NCBI RefSeq assembly: GCF_000209165.1
Contig: NC_009044.1
Location: 1,612,001 to 1,676,000, forward strand
From: Scheffersomyces stipitis CBS 6054
Lineage: Eukaryota > Ascomycota > Pichiomycetes > Serinales > Debaryomycetaceae
Reading direction: 5' to 3'
Length of the DNA stretch: 64,000 nt
Positions 44,286 to 54,321 of the stretch are shown piece by piece. The stretch's first letter is position 1. The number at the start of each line of letters is the position of its first letter. Position numbers and translations under genes: made by a program. Under the pieces are notes generated by a model, which was not told where the DNA came from, ran no database searches, and worked only from the letters and a program-made list of their open reading frames with translations.

Positions 44286-46886
44286 ATGAAGTTCTCCCAT
44301 TCATTGCAGTTTAATGCTGTGCCCGAATGGCTGTCTAAATACATCGCCTATACTACCCTAAAGAAGCTCATCTACTCGCTCCAGAGAGACAACCTCAGGA
44401 GATCTCACCAGTCAGTGGTTTCGCAGGATGAAGACCTCGAAGCTGGTGCACATCTCATGGCTGACGAATCACAGACGTATGGAGCCACGGCTGGTGCTGA
44501 ATCTCCGTCGTCAGTGTTTCTTGCTGCTCTCGATGCTGAGTTGAAGAAGATCGATGACTTCTACCAGCTCCAGGAAGCGTTCATCTTCAAGAGTATTGAC
44601 GAAATTGTCAACGACATCGAAAACTTTGAACACGAGCTTGATGGGTCGTCCATGCTCAATGGCAAAAACCTGAACTTCTTGAATCTGAAACTGAATCACT
44701 TGAGACAGACCTCCGATGCCCTGAACGAAAACTACATCACCAACACTACTGACCCCGATACGGAATTTACACAGCCAGAAGAAGAAGACGACGATGACGA
44801 TGACGATATGCGCGACTTTGTCGGCCACGACCAGGCCAGCAGGGGCAGGAAGAAGCTGAATATTTCGATTGGTTCACAATTGGTTAAGTCTCGTTCCATC
44901 GATGAGTATCTCCGTTCACCAAAATCGCCCAAGATCTGGAATAATATTAACAATGCTGCTTCCTCTTCGGCCAATTTGCCTCCACAGTTGATTTTGCTCA
45001 GTGAAAGCAGAATTATCTTGAGAAAGAGAATTATCGGTCTTTTCACGACGTTGTCTGAATTGAAGTCTTACATCGAGTTGAACCAGACTGGTTTCAAAAA
45101 AGCGTTGAAGAAGTTCGATAAGTCGCTCGACACAAACTTGAAAGATGGTTACTTGGACAGTTTGCCAAAGAGATCGTACATCTTCCAGGATTCTACCATT
45201 GATAGAGTCAACGACCGTTTGCAATCCTTAACAAGACTCTATGCCTTGATCTGTAATCATGGTGATGATTTGGAGGCTGCAAAATCTGAGTTGTCGATCC
45301 ATTTGCGTGAGCATGTCGTGTGGGAAAGAAACACTGTGTGGAGAGACATGATTGGTTTGGAAAGAAAGACGTATGCTGCCAACTCGAAGCTGATATCTGT
45401 AGCTGACCGTCTCAGAATGGAAAAGAGTGCTGAAGATGGTGGAAAGCTTGAAGGGCAACTTATCCACAAGTTCAATATCTCGCTTAAAAACCCTGTCTTG
45501 ATCAAGTTGGTTTTGATAGCCACGGTCACGATCGTGTTGTTGAACTTTTCTCCTTTTGCTGATAGAGCCCAGAAGAACTGCTTTGCATTGTTGATCTGTT
45601 CTTCTCTTTTGTGGGCTACTGAAGCCATCCCCCTTTTTGTAACCTCTTTGTTGATCCCTTTGTTGATTGTCAATCTCGGCGTGTTGAAAAATGATGATGG
45701 CTCAGACATGGACTCTGTAGACTCTTCGAAGTTTATATTATCGACTATGTGGAACTCCGTCATATTGTTGTTATTGGGAGGTTTTACGTTGGCAGCGGCA
45801 TTGTCGAAATACCACATCGCCAAGTTGATATCTACGTGGATCTTGTCCAAGGCTGGTACCAACCCTTCCGTTGTTTTGCTTACAATCATGGGTGTGGCCT
45901 TATTTGCTTCCATGTGGGTTTCGAATGTCGCTGCGCCAGTGCTTTGTTTCTCACTTATTCAGCCATTATTGAGAACATTGCCTAAGGGCTCCCAGTTCAT
46001 CAATGCCCTTATCTTGGGTATAGCTCTAGCATCCAACGTCGGAGGTATGGCTTCTCCGATCGCTTCTCCCCAGAACATGATAGCCATAGGGGCCATGGAC
46101 CCACAGCCTTCGTGGGGCCAATGGTTCGTCATTGCATTGCCTGTTTGTGTTTTGTCGTTGTTGCTCATCTGGATCTTCTTGTTGATAACATTCAACTGTA
46201 ACTCTAGAAACACCCATCTTGTTCCCATCAGAACCATTGATAACAAGTTTTCAGGAGTGCAGTGGTTCATCATCTCCATTTCTGTTCTAACCATCTTCCT
46301 CTGGTGCATTGCTTCGCGTATCACCGGCATCTTTGGTGAAATGGGGATCATAGCTCTTCTTCCAATCATCTTGTTCTTTGGCTCGGGCTTGTTGTCTACA
46401 GAAGATTTCAACAACTACCCTTGGAACATTGTCGTGTTGGCTATGGGTGGTACTGCTTTAGGTAAAGCTGTTGCGTCATCTGGATTGTTGAATACCATAG
46501 CCGTTGCTATCCAGAAACAAGTAGAGGACTTCTCTTTGTTTGGTGTAGCACTTACCTTTGGCTTCTTGATCTTGACAATGGCCACTTTTGTTTCGCACAC
46601 GGTGGCTGCGCTCATCATCATCCCATTGGTCTCTGAAATTGGTAACAACATGGAAGAGCCCCATCCCAGACTCCTCATCATGATTAGTGCCTTATTGTGT
46701 TCCGCAGCCATGGGATTGCCTACATCCGGGTTCCCTAATGTTACTGCCATTTGCATGACCGACGAGTTTGGTAAGCCGTACTTGACCGTGGGGACGTTTA
46801 TCACCCGTGGTGTGCCAAGTTCAGTTATAGCCTACGCCATCATTGTGTCCATCGGCTACGCTACGATGAAGTTGATCAACTTCTAA
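44286..46886 (+). CDS. PHO91: SPX-domain low-affinity phosphate transporter, Pho91 type
   Basis: 866 residues: an N-terminal SPX domain (MKFSHSLQFNAVPEW, IELNQTGFKKALKKFDK) that senses inositol pyrophosphates, then a divalent anion:Na+ symporter-type membrane domain with about 12 helices from residue 395 on (LLWATEAIPLFVTSLL, GGFTLAAALSKY, SNVAAPVLCFSL, TSGFPNVTA, TFITRGVPSS). The start and the symporter segments agree better with vacuolar Pho91, which exports phosphate from the vacuole, than with plasma-membrane Pho87/Pho90. An EEEDDDDDDD acidic run lies within the SPX insertion. Symbol is moderately sure, family certain. Confidence 0.9.
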   Translation: MKFSHSLQFNAVPEWLSKYIAYTTLKKLIYSLQRDNLRRSHQSVVSQDEDLEAGAHLMADESQTYGATAGAESPSSVFLAALDAELKKIDDFYQLQEAFIFKSIDEIVNDIENFEHELDGSSMLNGKNLNFLNLKLNHLRQTSDALNENYITNTTDPDTEFTQPEEEDDDDDDDMRDFVGHDQASRGRKKLNISIGSQLVKSRSIDEYLRSPKSPKIWNNINNAASSSANLPPQLILLSESRIILRKRIIGLFTTLSELKSYIELNQTGFKKALKKFDKSLDTNLKDGYLDSLPKRSYIFQDSTIDRVNDRLQSLTRLYALICNHGDDLEAAKSELSIHLREHVVWERNTVWRDMIGLERKTYAANSKLISVADRLRMEKSAEDGGKLEGQLIHKFNISLKNPVLIKLVLIATVTIVLLNFSPFADRAQKNCFALLICSSLLWATEAIPLFVTSLLIPLLIVNLGVLKNDDGSDMDSVDSSKFILSTMWNSVILLLLGGFTLAAALSKYHIAKLISTWILSKAGTNPSVVLLTIMGVALFASMWVSNVAAPVLCFSLIQPLLRTLPKGSQFINALILGIALASNVGGMASPIASPQNMIAIGAMDPQPSWGQWFVIALPVCVLSLLLIWIFLLITFNCNSRNTHLVPIRTIDNKFSGVQWFIISISVLTIFLWCIASRITGIFGEMGIIALLPIILFFGSGLLSTEDFNNYPWNIVVLAMGGTALGKAVASSGLLNTIAVAIQKQVEDFSLFGVALTFGFLILTMATFVSHTVAALIIIPLVSEIGNNMEEPHPRLLIMISALLCSAAMGLPTSGFPNVTAICMTDEFGKPYLTVGTFITRGVPSSVIAYAIIVSIGYATMKLINF

Positions 46887-47792
46887 ACTGATCGAATACC
46901 CCGCCGTAAGGCCAGACTACTACATAGTAAACTCATAATACATATCTGACATAAAGGAAGAGTATCGTACTACTATAGATTAACTTAGTACAGTAGAGTA
47001 GAGGTTCAATATTAGACAAATACAGAATTATAATTCTACACACTAGCATTCTACCACAATGGTATATCAGTGGCACCTTCTATAATAGTATACACTAACA
47101 CTGTAGACGATCTTGTGGCATTATACTGCCTTCTCTCTTATCTACCTTTGAAAGCGATAGAAGCATTGCAGCACTTATTCTATTTCCACCCAACTTTTTG
47201 CAATCGCCTGCATGCACGCTTATCTCTACCCGAACAATCACCCGAGACCAGTACCGCAACAATTAAGCCCCGCCATCCCCACTATCTGTCAAAGATGTGC
47301 AAGTTGTGTTCTACCGATAATTGGGATGCTGTTCAACCGAATAACTAAAGGAATTTCTCTGCATATCCCAACAGTCTGTTCACTGCCAGACTAAGGCGTA
47401 GATCGAGAAAAATAACCGAAACGGCGTCAGAAAAGTCAAAATAGAAATGTGCTAGGAATTCCATAAATACTCTCTATAGTTGTGCACAATCTTTAGAAGA
47501 CGACGCCCTCTATTTGCTATTCTTGTTGGAGATTCCGTCCTTTTCCGGTTTGGATTCAGTTGAAGTTTTCATATCTTGTTTCGTTTTCCTTTTTTGTTTT
47601 CTCTACTCTCTGCTTTTTTTTGCTCTCTTCTCCTTTTTCTTGATTCCAGTTTGTCTCAATTTTTTAGACTGAATTTTTCAGTTACAATTGTCCGATTATC
47701 GAGACGGAATTTTTCACGTTTTTCTTTTGCCCAATTCGAACATCCACGGCATTGAAAGACCAATTGTTGATTAGCTTTCTAGACCTTCTGGT
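46887..47792. other. Intergenic region and probable leader of UBP1-like gene
   Basis: No separate gene supported. CATAAATA at 47462 could be a TATA element; from 47520 the plus strand is pyrimidine-rich. No usable ATG in frame with the UBP1-like frame. Confidence 0.45.
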
Positions 47793-50351
47793 TTGCTGTT
47801 TGTCTCTTCAACAGTGTTCTCCTACTTTTTCTCTACATTCGGCTCAAGTGAGTCGCCAGCAGCTGCCGCCCCTGTCTCCAGCTTTGCTAATCAGTCAGCT
47901 TCTGTGAGCAAATGGACTATTCTCCATATTTGCAAAAGATTTACATACACTTTCCAGCTTCTTCTCCACAGCGTCTCCACTAAGTTTGTGGACTACTGGA
48001 GATCAAAGAACACACGCCAACAACATACGTTGCTAGCCCTGGTCTCAATTGCGGCTTCGCTCTTCTACTACGTGCTTCTGCCGTCACTTCCTTGGAACCG
48101 CAGTACTATGTTCGCGAAAAGACCTGACAAATACACTACGGGCCTAATCAACCTACGGAACGATTGCTTTGCCAACTCGTCCGTCCAAGCCTATCTGGCT
48201 CTTCCTGGACTTACCGACTACTTGAACAAGTTCATCACCAGTTTCAATGAGCTTTCGGCTTTTGCGAAGTCGAAAAATATCGACATCAACAATGTAATCC
48301 ACCACCAGAGACTCAGTACGAAAAATGGAGATTCCAGTGCAGCCTCAACTTCAAAGTTCAAAAATACTATATCCAAGTTTGACATCTCGCTCCATATTGG
48401 GCTCGCCGACATCATCAAGAAACTCCAGGAAACCCAGATGGCATCACGAACTATATCCGTATGGACTTTTCTCCACGTACTAGAGGGTATCTTCAATGCA
48501 AAAATATCTCGATCACAACATGATGCCCATGAATTGACTCAGCTTATCAACGAGACGTTAGAGAATGAAAATATCAAAATCAAAAACTTGCACAAGTACA
48601 TCAAGACCAATCTCCACACCATTCTCGGACTGAGGGACACTCCTTCACCGAGAGACTACTCGACATTGGACAAGATCCAGGTGCCAGAGTTTCCCTTCTC
48701 GGGGTTAACTTTGAGCCAGCTCAAGTGTCTCAAGTGTCTTGGGGTATCTACACCGAACTTTGCTCCGTTCTTGATGATCACATTGCACACGCCACAAAAA
48801 CTGTCTAGTGACATCGAAGACATGTTGAACGACAACAAGACAGAGTCCATAGAAGGCTACCAATGCCTCAAGTGTAGGATCGTCGCGATAATAAATAACG
48901 AAAACCACATGAAGCGTACCATTCCTGATCAAGATGTCAAGCACATCAACGAACTCAAGAAGTTGAACAACAACTCCAAACTTTGTATCAATGACGATTT
49001 GCCAAAAGAATTGGAAGACTTCATCCGCGATTATAACGTAGGCGGAGTTAATATTTCCCAGATCACTTCGACAGTGTTTAGGCATACGCAGATCTTGAAG
49101 CCTCCCAAAATATTCGGTGTGCACCTCTCTCGTTCAAGCTTCAACGGAGGCAATGCCACAAGGAATCCCTGCAAAGTTTCGTTTAAAGAGCACTTGACGT
49201 TGTCTATAGGTAAGGAGTACCACGAGCAGTTAAGACAATTCCAACACCAGGCAGAGGAAGAGGAGGAAAAGCAGTTGGAGTCGAAAATCGAAGTCACGGC
49301 TGCACATGTCTTAACCCGCGATGTAAACGATATGGAAGACGAAGACGTCCAAAGAGAAGATGTCGATGTTAAAGGAACAGAAGATGTAGATGTTGAAGCT
49401 AATGTAGTCGATAATGGCACTTCTACAGATGATGCTGGAGAAGAAAACGATCTAGAAGACAACGACACTTCGTCTACTTCAACTGAAGAATCGATGCAGC
49501 CCTCAGTTAGTACCACGGCCACGATGCAGAACAGTTCAATTACCAATGCCTCCGACAAGTCTCGTACCATAAACAGCGCTCCAATTTCAGACGACCAATC
49601 AGAAAAGTTACGGGACCACTTCAAAAAGTTCAAGTTCAACGAAAATGACGTTTACAAGTACAGACTCAAAGCCATGATCAAGCACCAAGGCTCGCACACC
49701 CAAGGTCACTACGAGTGCTACAAGAAGAAGCCTTTGTTTGTCAAGGATAAGGACGGGAACATATTCAAATTGTTCCCCGAGATTATTGACGATTTTAATG
49801 GTGACACAACATACGATGTAGTTCCGGCTACCTCTTCTGAGCTTGCATCAGTGTCCATGAGGACTTCCTCAGAAGGAACCAAATCATCTATTAACACGGG
49901 TCATTCTTCTTTGGACAAACGTAGATCATCTAGCAATAGCTCTATGGGCTCCAAGGATGGAAACGTTCGTCGTAGACTCTCCACTATGATGGGCCGTCGT
50001 CCATCTGTGTTCCAAGCTGATCCGGAGGAAGCCGGTATTCAAGAGATTGTCAACTCAGGGTCGGCTACTCCAGCAGAGTTGTTAGTAGATGAGCCTCGCG
50101 AGTACTTCTCAGCTGAGTTGGCCCTGGCTGCTATTAGCAAATCGGTCCACGATTCGCAGAATAGCCAACATTCGGATAAGGTCAAGATGAAGAAGATTCC
50201 TTCTGCCATAAAACAACCCTACTGGAGAATCAGCGATTCCAAAGTGACTGAGGTAAGTCGAAGCACAATGATGCTTGAAATGACAAGTGTCTACATGTTG
50301 TACTACGAGAGAGTCGACCGCAAACAAATCAAACATTCCCAAATAGTTTAG
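47793..50351 (+). CDS. UBP1: Ubiquitin-specific protease, Ubp1-like (5' end unresolved)
   Basis: Deubiquitinating enzyme of the USP class. The open frame runs from just after the stop at 47772-47774 to 50351. A hydrophobic segment (LLALVSIAASLFYYVLLP) matches the N-terminal membrane anchor of Ubp1. The Cys box is GLINLRNDCFANSSVQAY (catalytic Cys; the usual NTC is NDC) and the His box is SHTQGHYECYKK, with YWRISDSKV at the end. The two zinc-binding CLKC pairs are present. The first in-frame ATG is 48108, after the membrane segment, so either a non-AUG start (TTG 47793, CTG 47796), an unseen exon, or a soluble-only protein must apply. The middle has an acidic linker. Confidence 0.82.
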   Translation: MLFVSSTVFSYFFSTFGSSESPAAAAPVSSFANQSASVSKWTILHICKRFTYTFQLLLHSVSTKFVDYWRSKNTRQQHTLLALVSIAASLFYYVLLPSLPWNRSTMFAKRPDKYTTGLINLRNDCFANSSVQAYLALPGLTDYLNKFITSFNELSAFAKSKNIDINNVIHHQRLSTKNGDSSAASTSKFKNTISKFDISLHIGLADIIKKLQETQMASRTISVWTFLHVLEGIFNAKISRSQHDAHELTQLINETLENENIKIKNLHKYIKTNLHTILGLRDTPSPRDYSTLDKIQVPEFPFSGLTLSQLKCLKCLGVSTPNFAPFLMITLHTPQKLSSDIEDMLNDNKTESIEGYQCLKCRIVAIINNENHMKRTIPDQDVKHINELKKLNNNSKLCINDDLPKELEDFIRDYNVGGVNISQITSTVFRHTQILKPPKIFGVHLSRSSFNGGNATRNPCKVSFKEHLTLSIGKEYHEQLRQFQHQAEEEEEKQLESKIEVTAAHVLTRDVNDMEDEDVQREDVDVKGTEDVDVEANVVDNGTSTDDAGEENDLEDNDTSSTSTEESMQPSVSTTATMQNSSITNASDKSRTINSAPISDDQSEKLRDHFKKFKFNENDVYKYRLKAMIKHQGSHTQGHYECYKKKPLFVKDKDGNIFKLFPEIIDDFNGDTTYDVVPATSSELASVSMRTSSEGTKSSINTGHSSLDKRRSSSNSSMGSKDGNVRRRLSTMMGRRPSVFQADPEEAGIQEIVNSGSATPAELLVDEPREYFSAELALAAISKSVHDSQNSQHSDKVKMKKIPSAIKQPYWRISDSKVTEVSRSTMMLEMTSVYMLYYERVDRKQIKHSQIV

Positions 50352-50852
50352 AATCTTTAGAGTTATCATGAACATAAGCAAGTCCGTAATTAGGAGTTTG
50401 GACATTATCGATTAGCATAGAATCGTTGCAAGACTAGAACCAGTATGTTAATATATATCTATAGAGTACGAATACAATATAGACTACAAGATGGAGTTTT
50501 CTTCATTCCTTTCTGAATATCTCCGAAAACCGAATCCAACCATACCAATTCCTAGGAAATAACATCCTGATAGCACTAGAGAACTATATTCTCTTGTTGT
50601 CGCCGAAAGATATGAATATCGGCATGAATTCGAGAAATTCACGTGACTTCAAAAATCTCAAATCAGAGCAGTTTTCAGATATGCTTATTACAATCAGCTA
50701 CGTCTGCTTCCAGTAGACTGTCACTGAATCGGCTCTAGTTTTAGGTGTTTGTGATAATCTGAGCGAGATTGTTTATTGTCATTCTTCTGGATTCACCACT
50801 AATAGTTTTAAAAGCTTTGCTATACATTTCATTTTCATATACTCCTTAGATC
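50352..50852. other. Intergenic region upstream of IRC21
   Basis: CACGTG at 50640-50645; otherwise no feature seen. Confidence 0.5.
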
Positions 50853-51356
50853 ATGTCAATGGATAGAGATACATCGAAGATACGAACGGGTGGGTCACTC
50901 CAGCCGCCGACACGGTCATCTTCTGGGTCCAGCAGTCTATTTCCTGCTCCTAATTCGGCACAAAGAACTTCTCGTCTTGGAATACCTGGTAATTCTCGTG
51001 AAAGACAGAAGGTAGTTCTATCCCCAGGACATTCACCTTTAGATTGGGCCAATCTAAATTCCAAGACTCCAAAGCATGTGCTACGTGGAGTGGTTGAATC
51101 GACTCCGCCGCCTCAGTATGTACGAGTTTCGAAGGACGAGTTGAAGAATCACAAGACTAGGCAAGACTGTTGGACTTCCATTAATGGAAAGGTTTTCAAC
51201 ATCACTCCGTATGTAGACTTCCATCCAGGGGGAGTCGATGAGATCATGAAATGTGCTGGCCGCGACGGAACAGCTCTTTTCAACAAATACCACAGTTGGG
51301 TCAGCGCTGATAGGATGCTTGAGAACTGTATGATAGGAATCCTTTCCAGCGGGTAG
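50853..51356 (+). CDS. IRC21: Cytochrome b5-domain protein, Irc21-like
   Basis: 167 residues. A Ser/Pro-rich N-terminus is followed by VVLSPGHSPLDWANLN, the conserved entry segment that precedes b5 domains in Irc21 and CYB5R4-type proteins, then the heme-binding domain with FHPGGVDEI and the second ligand in FNKYHSW. No membrane anchor. It may supply electrons in lipid or other redox reactions; Saccharomyces IRC21 has no firm function. Start ATG 50853; a second Met two codons on is also possible. Confidence 0.85.
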   Translation: MSMDRDTSKIRTGGSLQPPTRSSSGSSSLFPAPNSAQRTSRLGIPGNSRERQKVVLSPGHSPLDWANLNSKTPKHVLRGVVESTPPPQYVRVSKDELKNHKTRQDCWTSINGKVFNITPYVDFHPGGVDEIMKCAGRDGTALFNKYHSWVSADRMLENCMIGILSSG

Positions 51357-51445
51357 AGTTCAGACTGTAAACATTATTCACTTCTTTACACATATTATTA
51401 TATTGTCTTTACTATAGTACATTTGCATCATTGATTCTAACAATT

Positions 51446-52069
51446 CTAATACACGATATCATGCCCGCTTATAACAAGACTGTCCAAATCCCAGTCATGT
51501 TCCTCTGTAGGTAATGAGTTGACAAACTGCTGATGTAAGCCTAGGCCAATGAGATATGGTCTTCTGTTGTGTTTAGAATTGTAAAACTTTATGAACTCAT
51601 CGTAGAAACCAGCACCATGACCCATACGTTGTTTGGTAGTGGAAAATACTACACCAGGTACAATCACCACGTCTAAATCTCCCTCGTCCATGGCATCGAC
51701 TCCTTCTATAGGCTCTAAGAGCTGATACTTCCCTTGAGGCTTAAGAGCCTTTACATCTTCATAACTAGGCACTCTGAGCATTACCAAATGGCAATTCTTT
51801 CTTCCCTCTACAACTTCAGTCTTGCAACGTGGTAAATACACCTGTTTGCCCATCTGGTAGCAGGAGTGAATTATAGCATCGGTTTTGACCTCCAGATCGG
51901 GCATATTCATGTACAAAGCTATTTTTGTTGCTTTCTGGAATACTGGATGGCCCAATAACTTTTTATGGATATCATTGGATTGTGTCTGAAGCGACTCCTG
52001 AGAAATAGCTCTAAGAGATTCTTTAATCTGCCGACGCAATTGTGTCTTAGCCTGCTTAAGCGAAGACAT
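51446..52069 (-). CDS. FAU1: 5-formyltetrahydrofolate cyclo-ligase
   Basis: Converts 5-formyl-THF to 5,10-methenyl-THF with ATP. 207 residues, the family length. Conserved elements: basic N-terminal helix (KTQLRRQIKESL), ALYMNMPDLEVKT, VYLPRC, and the nucleotide/substrate motif VPGVVFSTTKQRMGHGAGFYDEFI. It ends convergent with IRC21. Confidence 0.95.
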   Translation of the reverse strand: MSSLKQAKTQLRRQIKESLRAISQESLQTQSNDIHKKLLGHPVFQKATKIALYMNMPDLEVKTDAIIHSCYQMGKQVYLPRCKTEVVEGRKNCHLVMLRVPSYEDVKALKPQGKYQLLEPIEGVDAMDEGDLDVVIVPGVVFSTTKQRMGHGAGFYDEFIKFYNSKHNRRPYLIGLGLHQQFVNSLPTEEHDWDLDSLVISGHDIVY

Positions 52070-53426
52070 AGAGTGGTGTGTTCTGAAGAATAAAATGATA
52101 AAAGGACAACTATTTTGAAATGGAAATCTGGAGTATTCAAAAGTCTAAATCTGCGACGCCGACTGTGCAAAATGCGAAAATAATTTGCACCCAAAAGTAT
52201 GAAAGAAAATAGATCTTCGAACAAAATAGCTACAGGGGTTGCTCTTGACGTTGGTAGTCGACGTATACTGGATAAGAAACGTATAACTCGTGATTCGGTG
52301 CCACTTATAGGACGATTGTAGTGATAAATTTTATGATGATGTTGCAGTTTTCAAAAATCACAGTTTCGTTCGAATTGACCCAATTTTACTTACATATTAC
52401 TCAACTCTGGTTCAAAGCATCCATTGAATTATACACTATTACAAAGTACGATCCCTTTGCAACATTAATATGTTGCTGATACATTTTCGTCCACTAAGCG
52501 AAACAACTTATCATGATTAGCCCCAAACATATTAGCCATAAGTTTGAAATTAACATCATTTTAGCTGAGCTTTTATAGTTCATAGATCAAGCACGGCCAC
52601 AGGAATATGAGTCTCTATTGCTATCAACACCACATCTAGGATGAAAGTTAGCTTAACAATACAACCTGCTTCTAATATCCACATCAAGATAGTACTACAT
52701 TCGAACAAATTGAATACCTTTCTCTTTACGACCAGAGACCAAGGTTCAGCAAGCAAATATTATTCCATTGTGTTTATCCCCATATTATAATTTTCAACAG
52801 CGAAAATGTCGCTATGAAAGAAAGAAATATTAGCAAACCAAACTTCCAAATAAACATCATTCTTTTGTATTTGGCTTATGAAATTGTAAATAATGTGCTT
52901 TATAATTGATTTCCGAAAAAATTATGTAAAAAGTCTATAAAATAGACAAACTGAACAAACCTTGCATGAATTGACTTCTTGACCTAAGCTAGAAAAAAAT
53001 TCTTTCATTTGAAATAGCACCATTTTTCCAAGAAGGTTGACTTCATATTGAAAGAAGTTAAGTTGCAAATATGAATTTCATGCTAAGCTTATTATTTTTT
53101 AAAAAATAGCGTATCCGTGCATAGAACTATACTTAGAATCCAGACAGAAGTTTGAAAGTTCTTATCGTTAGATTCAGTTGGTCGGATTGGCTATTTTGTT
53201 GTTGCAACTGGCGGTTACTACTCTTCTGGAATGATAAGTGATTTATGAATTCTAATTGAAATTTCTAAATGGACAATTCAATTATCCAATCCGACCACCC
53301 TTTCCCACCCTAGCTATCAATACCTGTGTGTCCTGCATAATACACATCTAAAAAGTTTTCGGGGTTACCCGGCCCACATCGATTTACTATAAATTCGCCC
53401 GTTCCCCTGGTCTCCCTTTATCTGCA
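52070..53426. other. AT-rich intergenic region between FAU1 and U2 snRNA
   Basis: 1.3 kb without coding potential. A perfect 16-bp palindrome TATTTTTTAAAAAATA lies at 53093-53108. The U2 promoter TATA is at 53388-53394. Confidence 0.5.
53388..53394 (+). promoter_or_regulatory. TATA box of U2 snRNA gene
   Basis: TATAAAT about 38 bp before the inferred U2 5' end. Confidence 0.6.
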
Positions 53427-53608
53427 ACCAAATCTCTTTGCCTTTTGGCTTAGATCAAGTGTAGTATCTGTTCTTTTCAGTGTAACAGCTGAAACGTCAT
53501 CATTGATGACTTTACTAATTGTTACCTTTATTTTTGGACTACCAGCTGGCAGGCTTGATGGGCTTGCTCACACCTACCAGCACAGTGTCGATGCCATTGC
53601 ACACCCCG
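53427..53608 (+). ncRNA. LSR1: U2 spliceosomal snRNA
   Basis: The 5' part is nearly identical to Saccharomyces U2: ATCTCTTTGCCTTTTGGCTT, AGATCAAGTGTAGTATCTGT, then the stem-loop IIa sequence TTTCAGTGTAACAGCTGAAA. The branch-site recognition sequence GTAGTA (53461-53466) pairs with the TACTAAC of the introns seen here. An Sm site ATTTTTGG is at 53530-53537, followed by a CTGG...CCAG stem (53546-53580) and a GTGTCGAT/ATTG-C-ACAC hairpin that would be stem IV. The RNA is compact, about 180 nt, unlike the 1175-nt Saccharomyces U2. Ends are estimates: 53427 by comparison, 3' end within about 10 nt. Confidence 0.93.
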
Positions 53609-54321
53609 GTTTCTGACGCAAATCTTTTAAGCTGTCCTCGTGAGGACACAACGGCAGTTTAAAAGCGAACACTTGATCTAGATAGAATGTAAAGAGATTT
53701 GAATCCTCTATGATTTGTATTATATTGTCGGCGTAGTACTACTTCTTGCATGTTATATGAATGATGTACACTTTTTTGTATTCTGAAGTACTTCTGTACT
53801 TTTTACTTCTGTTTCAAACATGTATTGTATGTTTCTGCCATTTATCTATATATTCACTCTATACTAAGATCCTTCTGTTGCTGACATTAAGTTGTGTCCT
53901 GATTATCTTACCTCTAACCATTACTCGCTTGTTATGCCTTGTTCGCTAACATTTACCCTCTGCATAGAACACAGGCTGAGCTCTATCTGATCCCACTCAG
54001 TTCCCGGTTATTTTATCCGATACTCCGCTGACTGTAGCCACTGAAGATCCTTAGTCATCTTCAACTTCAACCTCTACTATCAACTCAACTTCTACTAAAT
54101 ATTACTGTGTGAAACATTCTTCATAAGAAGCAACTCCGACTTGCGCTTTTGCTTAATCTCAACTTTCGCTCGTATCTCCTTTTTAAGGACTAATAAAGAT
54201 TGCGTTTTTTCACCAATAATCTCTTTGTCAGATCTTTTCACCATCTTTATCTTTACCATCGCCCAACATTCTGATATCAGGTATTCCATAGCTTCAGCTA
54301 TACATCCAAAGCATTCTGACC
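53609..54321. other. Intergenic region between U2 and SSY1
   Basis: No gene seen. GTCCTCGTGAGGAC (53634-53647) is a 14-bp palindrome just after U2. Pyrimidine-rich leader-like sequence before SSY1. Confidence 0.45.

Noticed and set aside
53093..53108. 16-bp AT palindrome TATTTTTTAAAAAATA
   Set aside because: Expected now and then in very AT-rich DNA; no further structure nearby.
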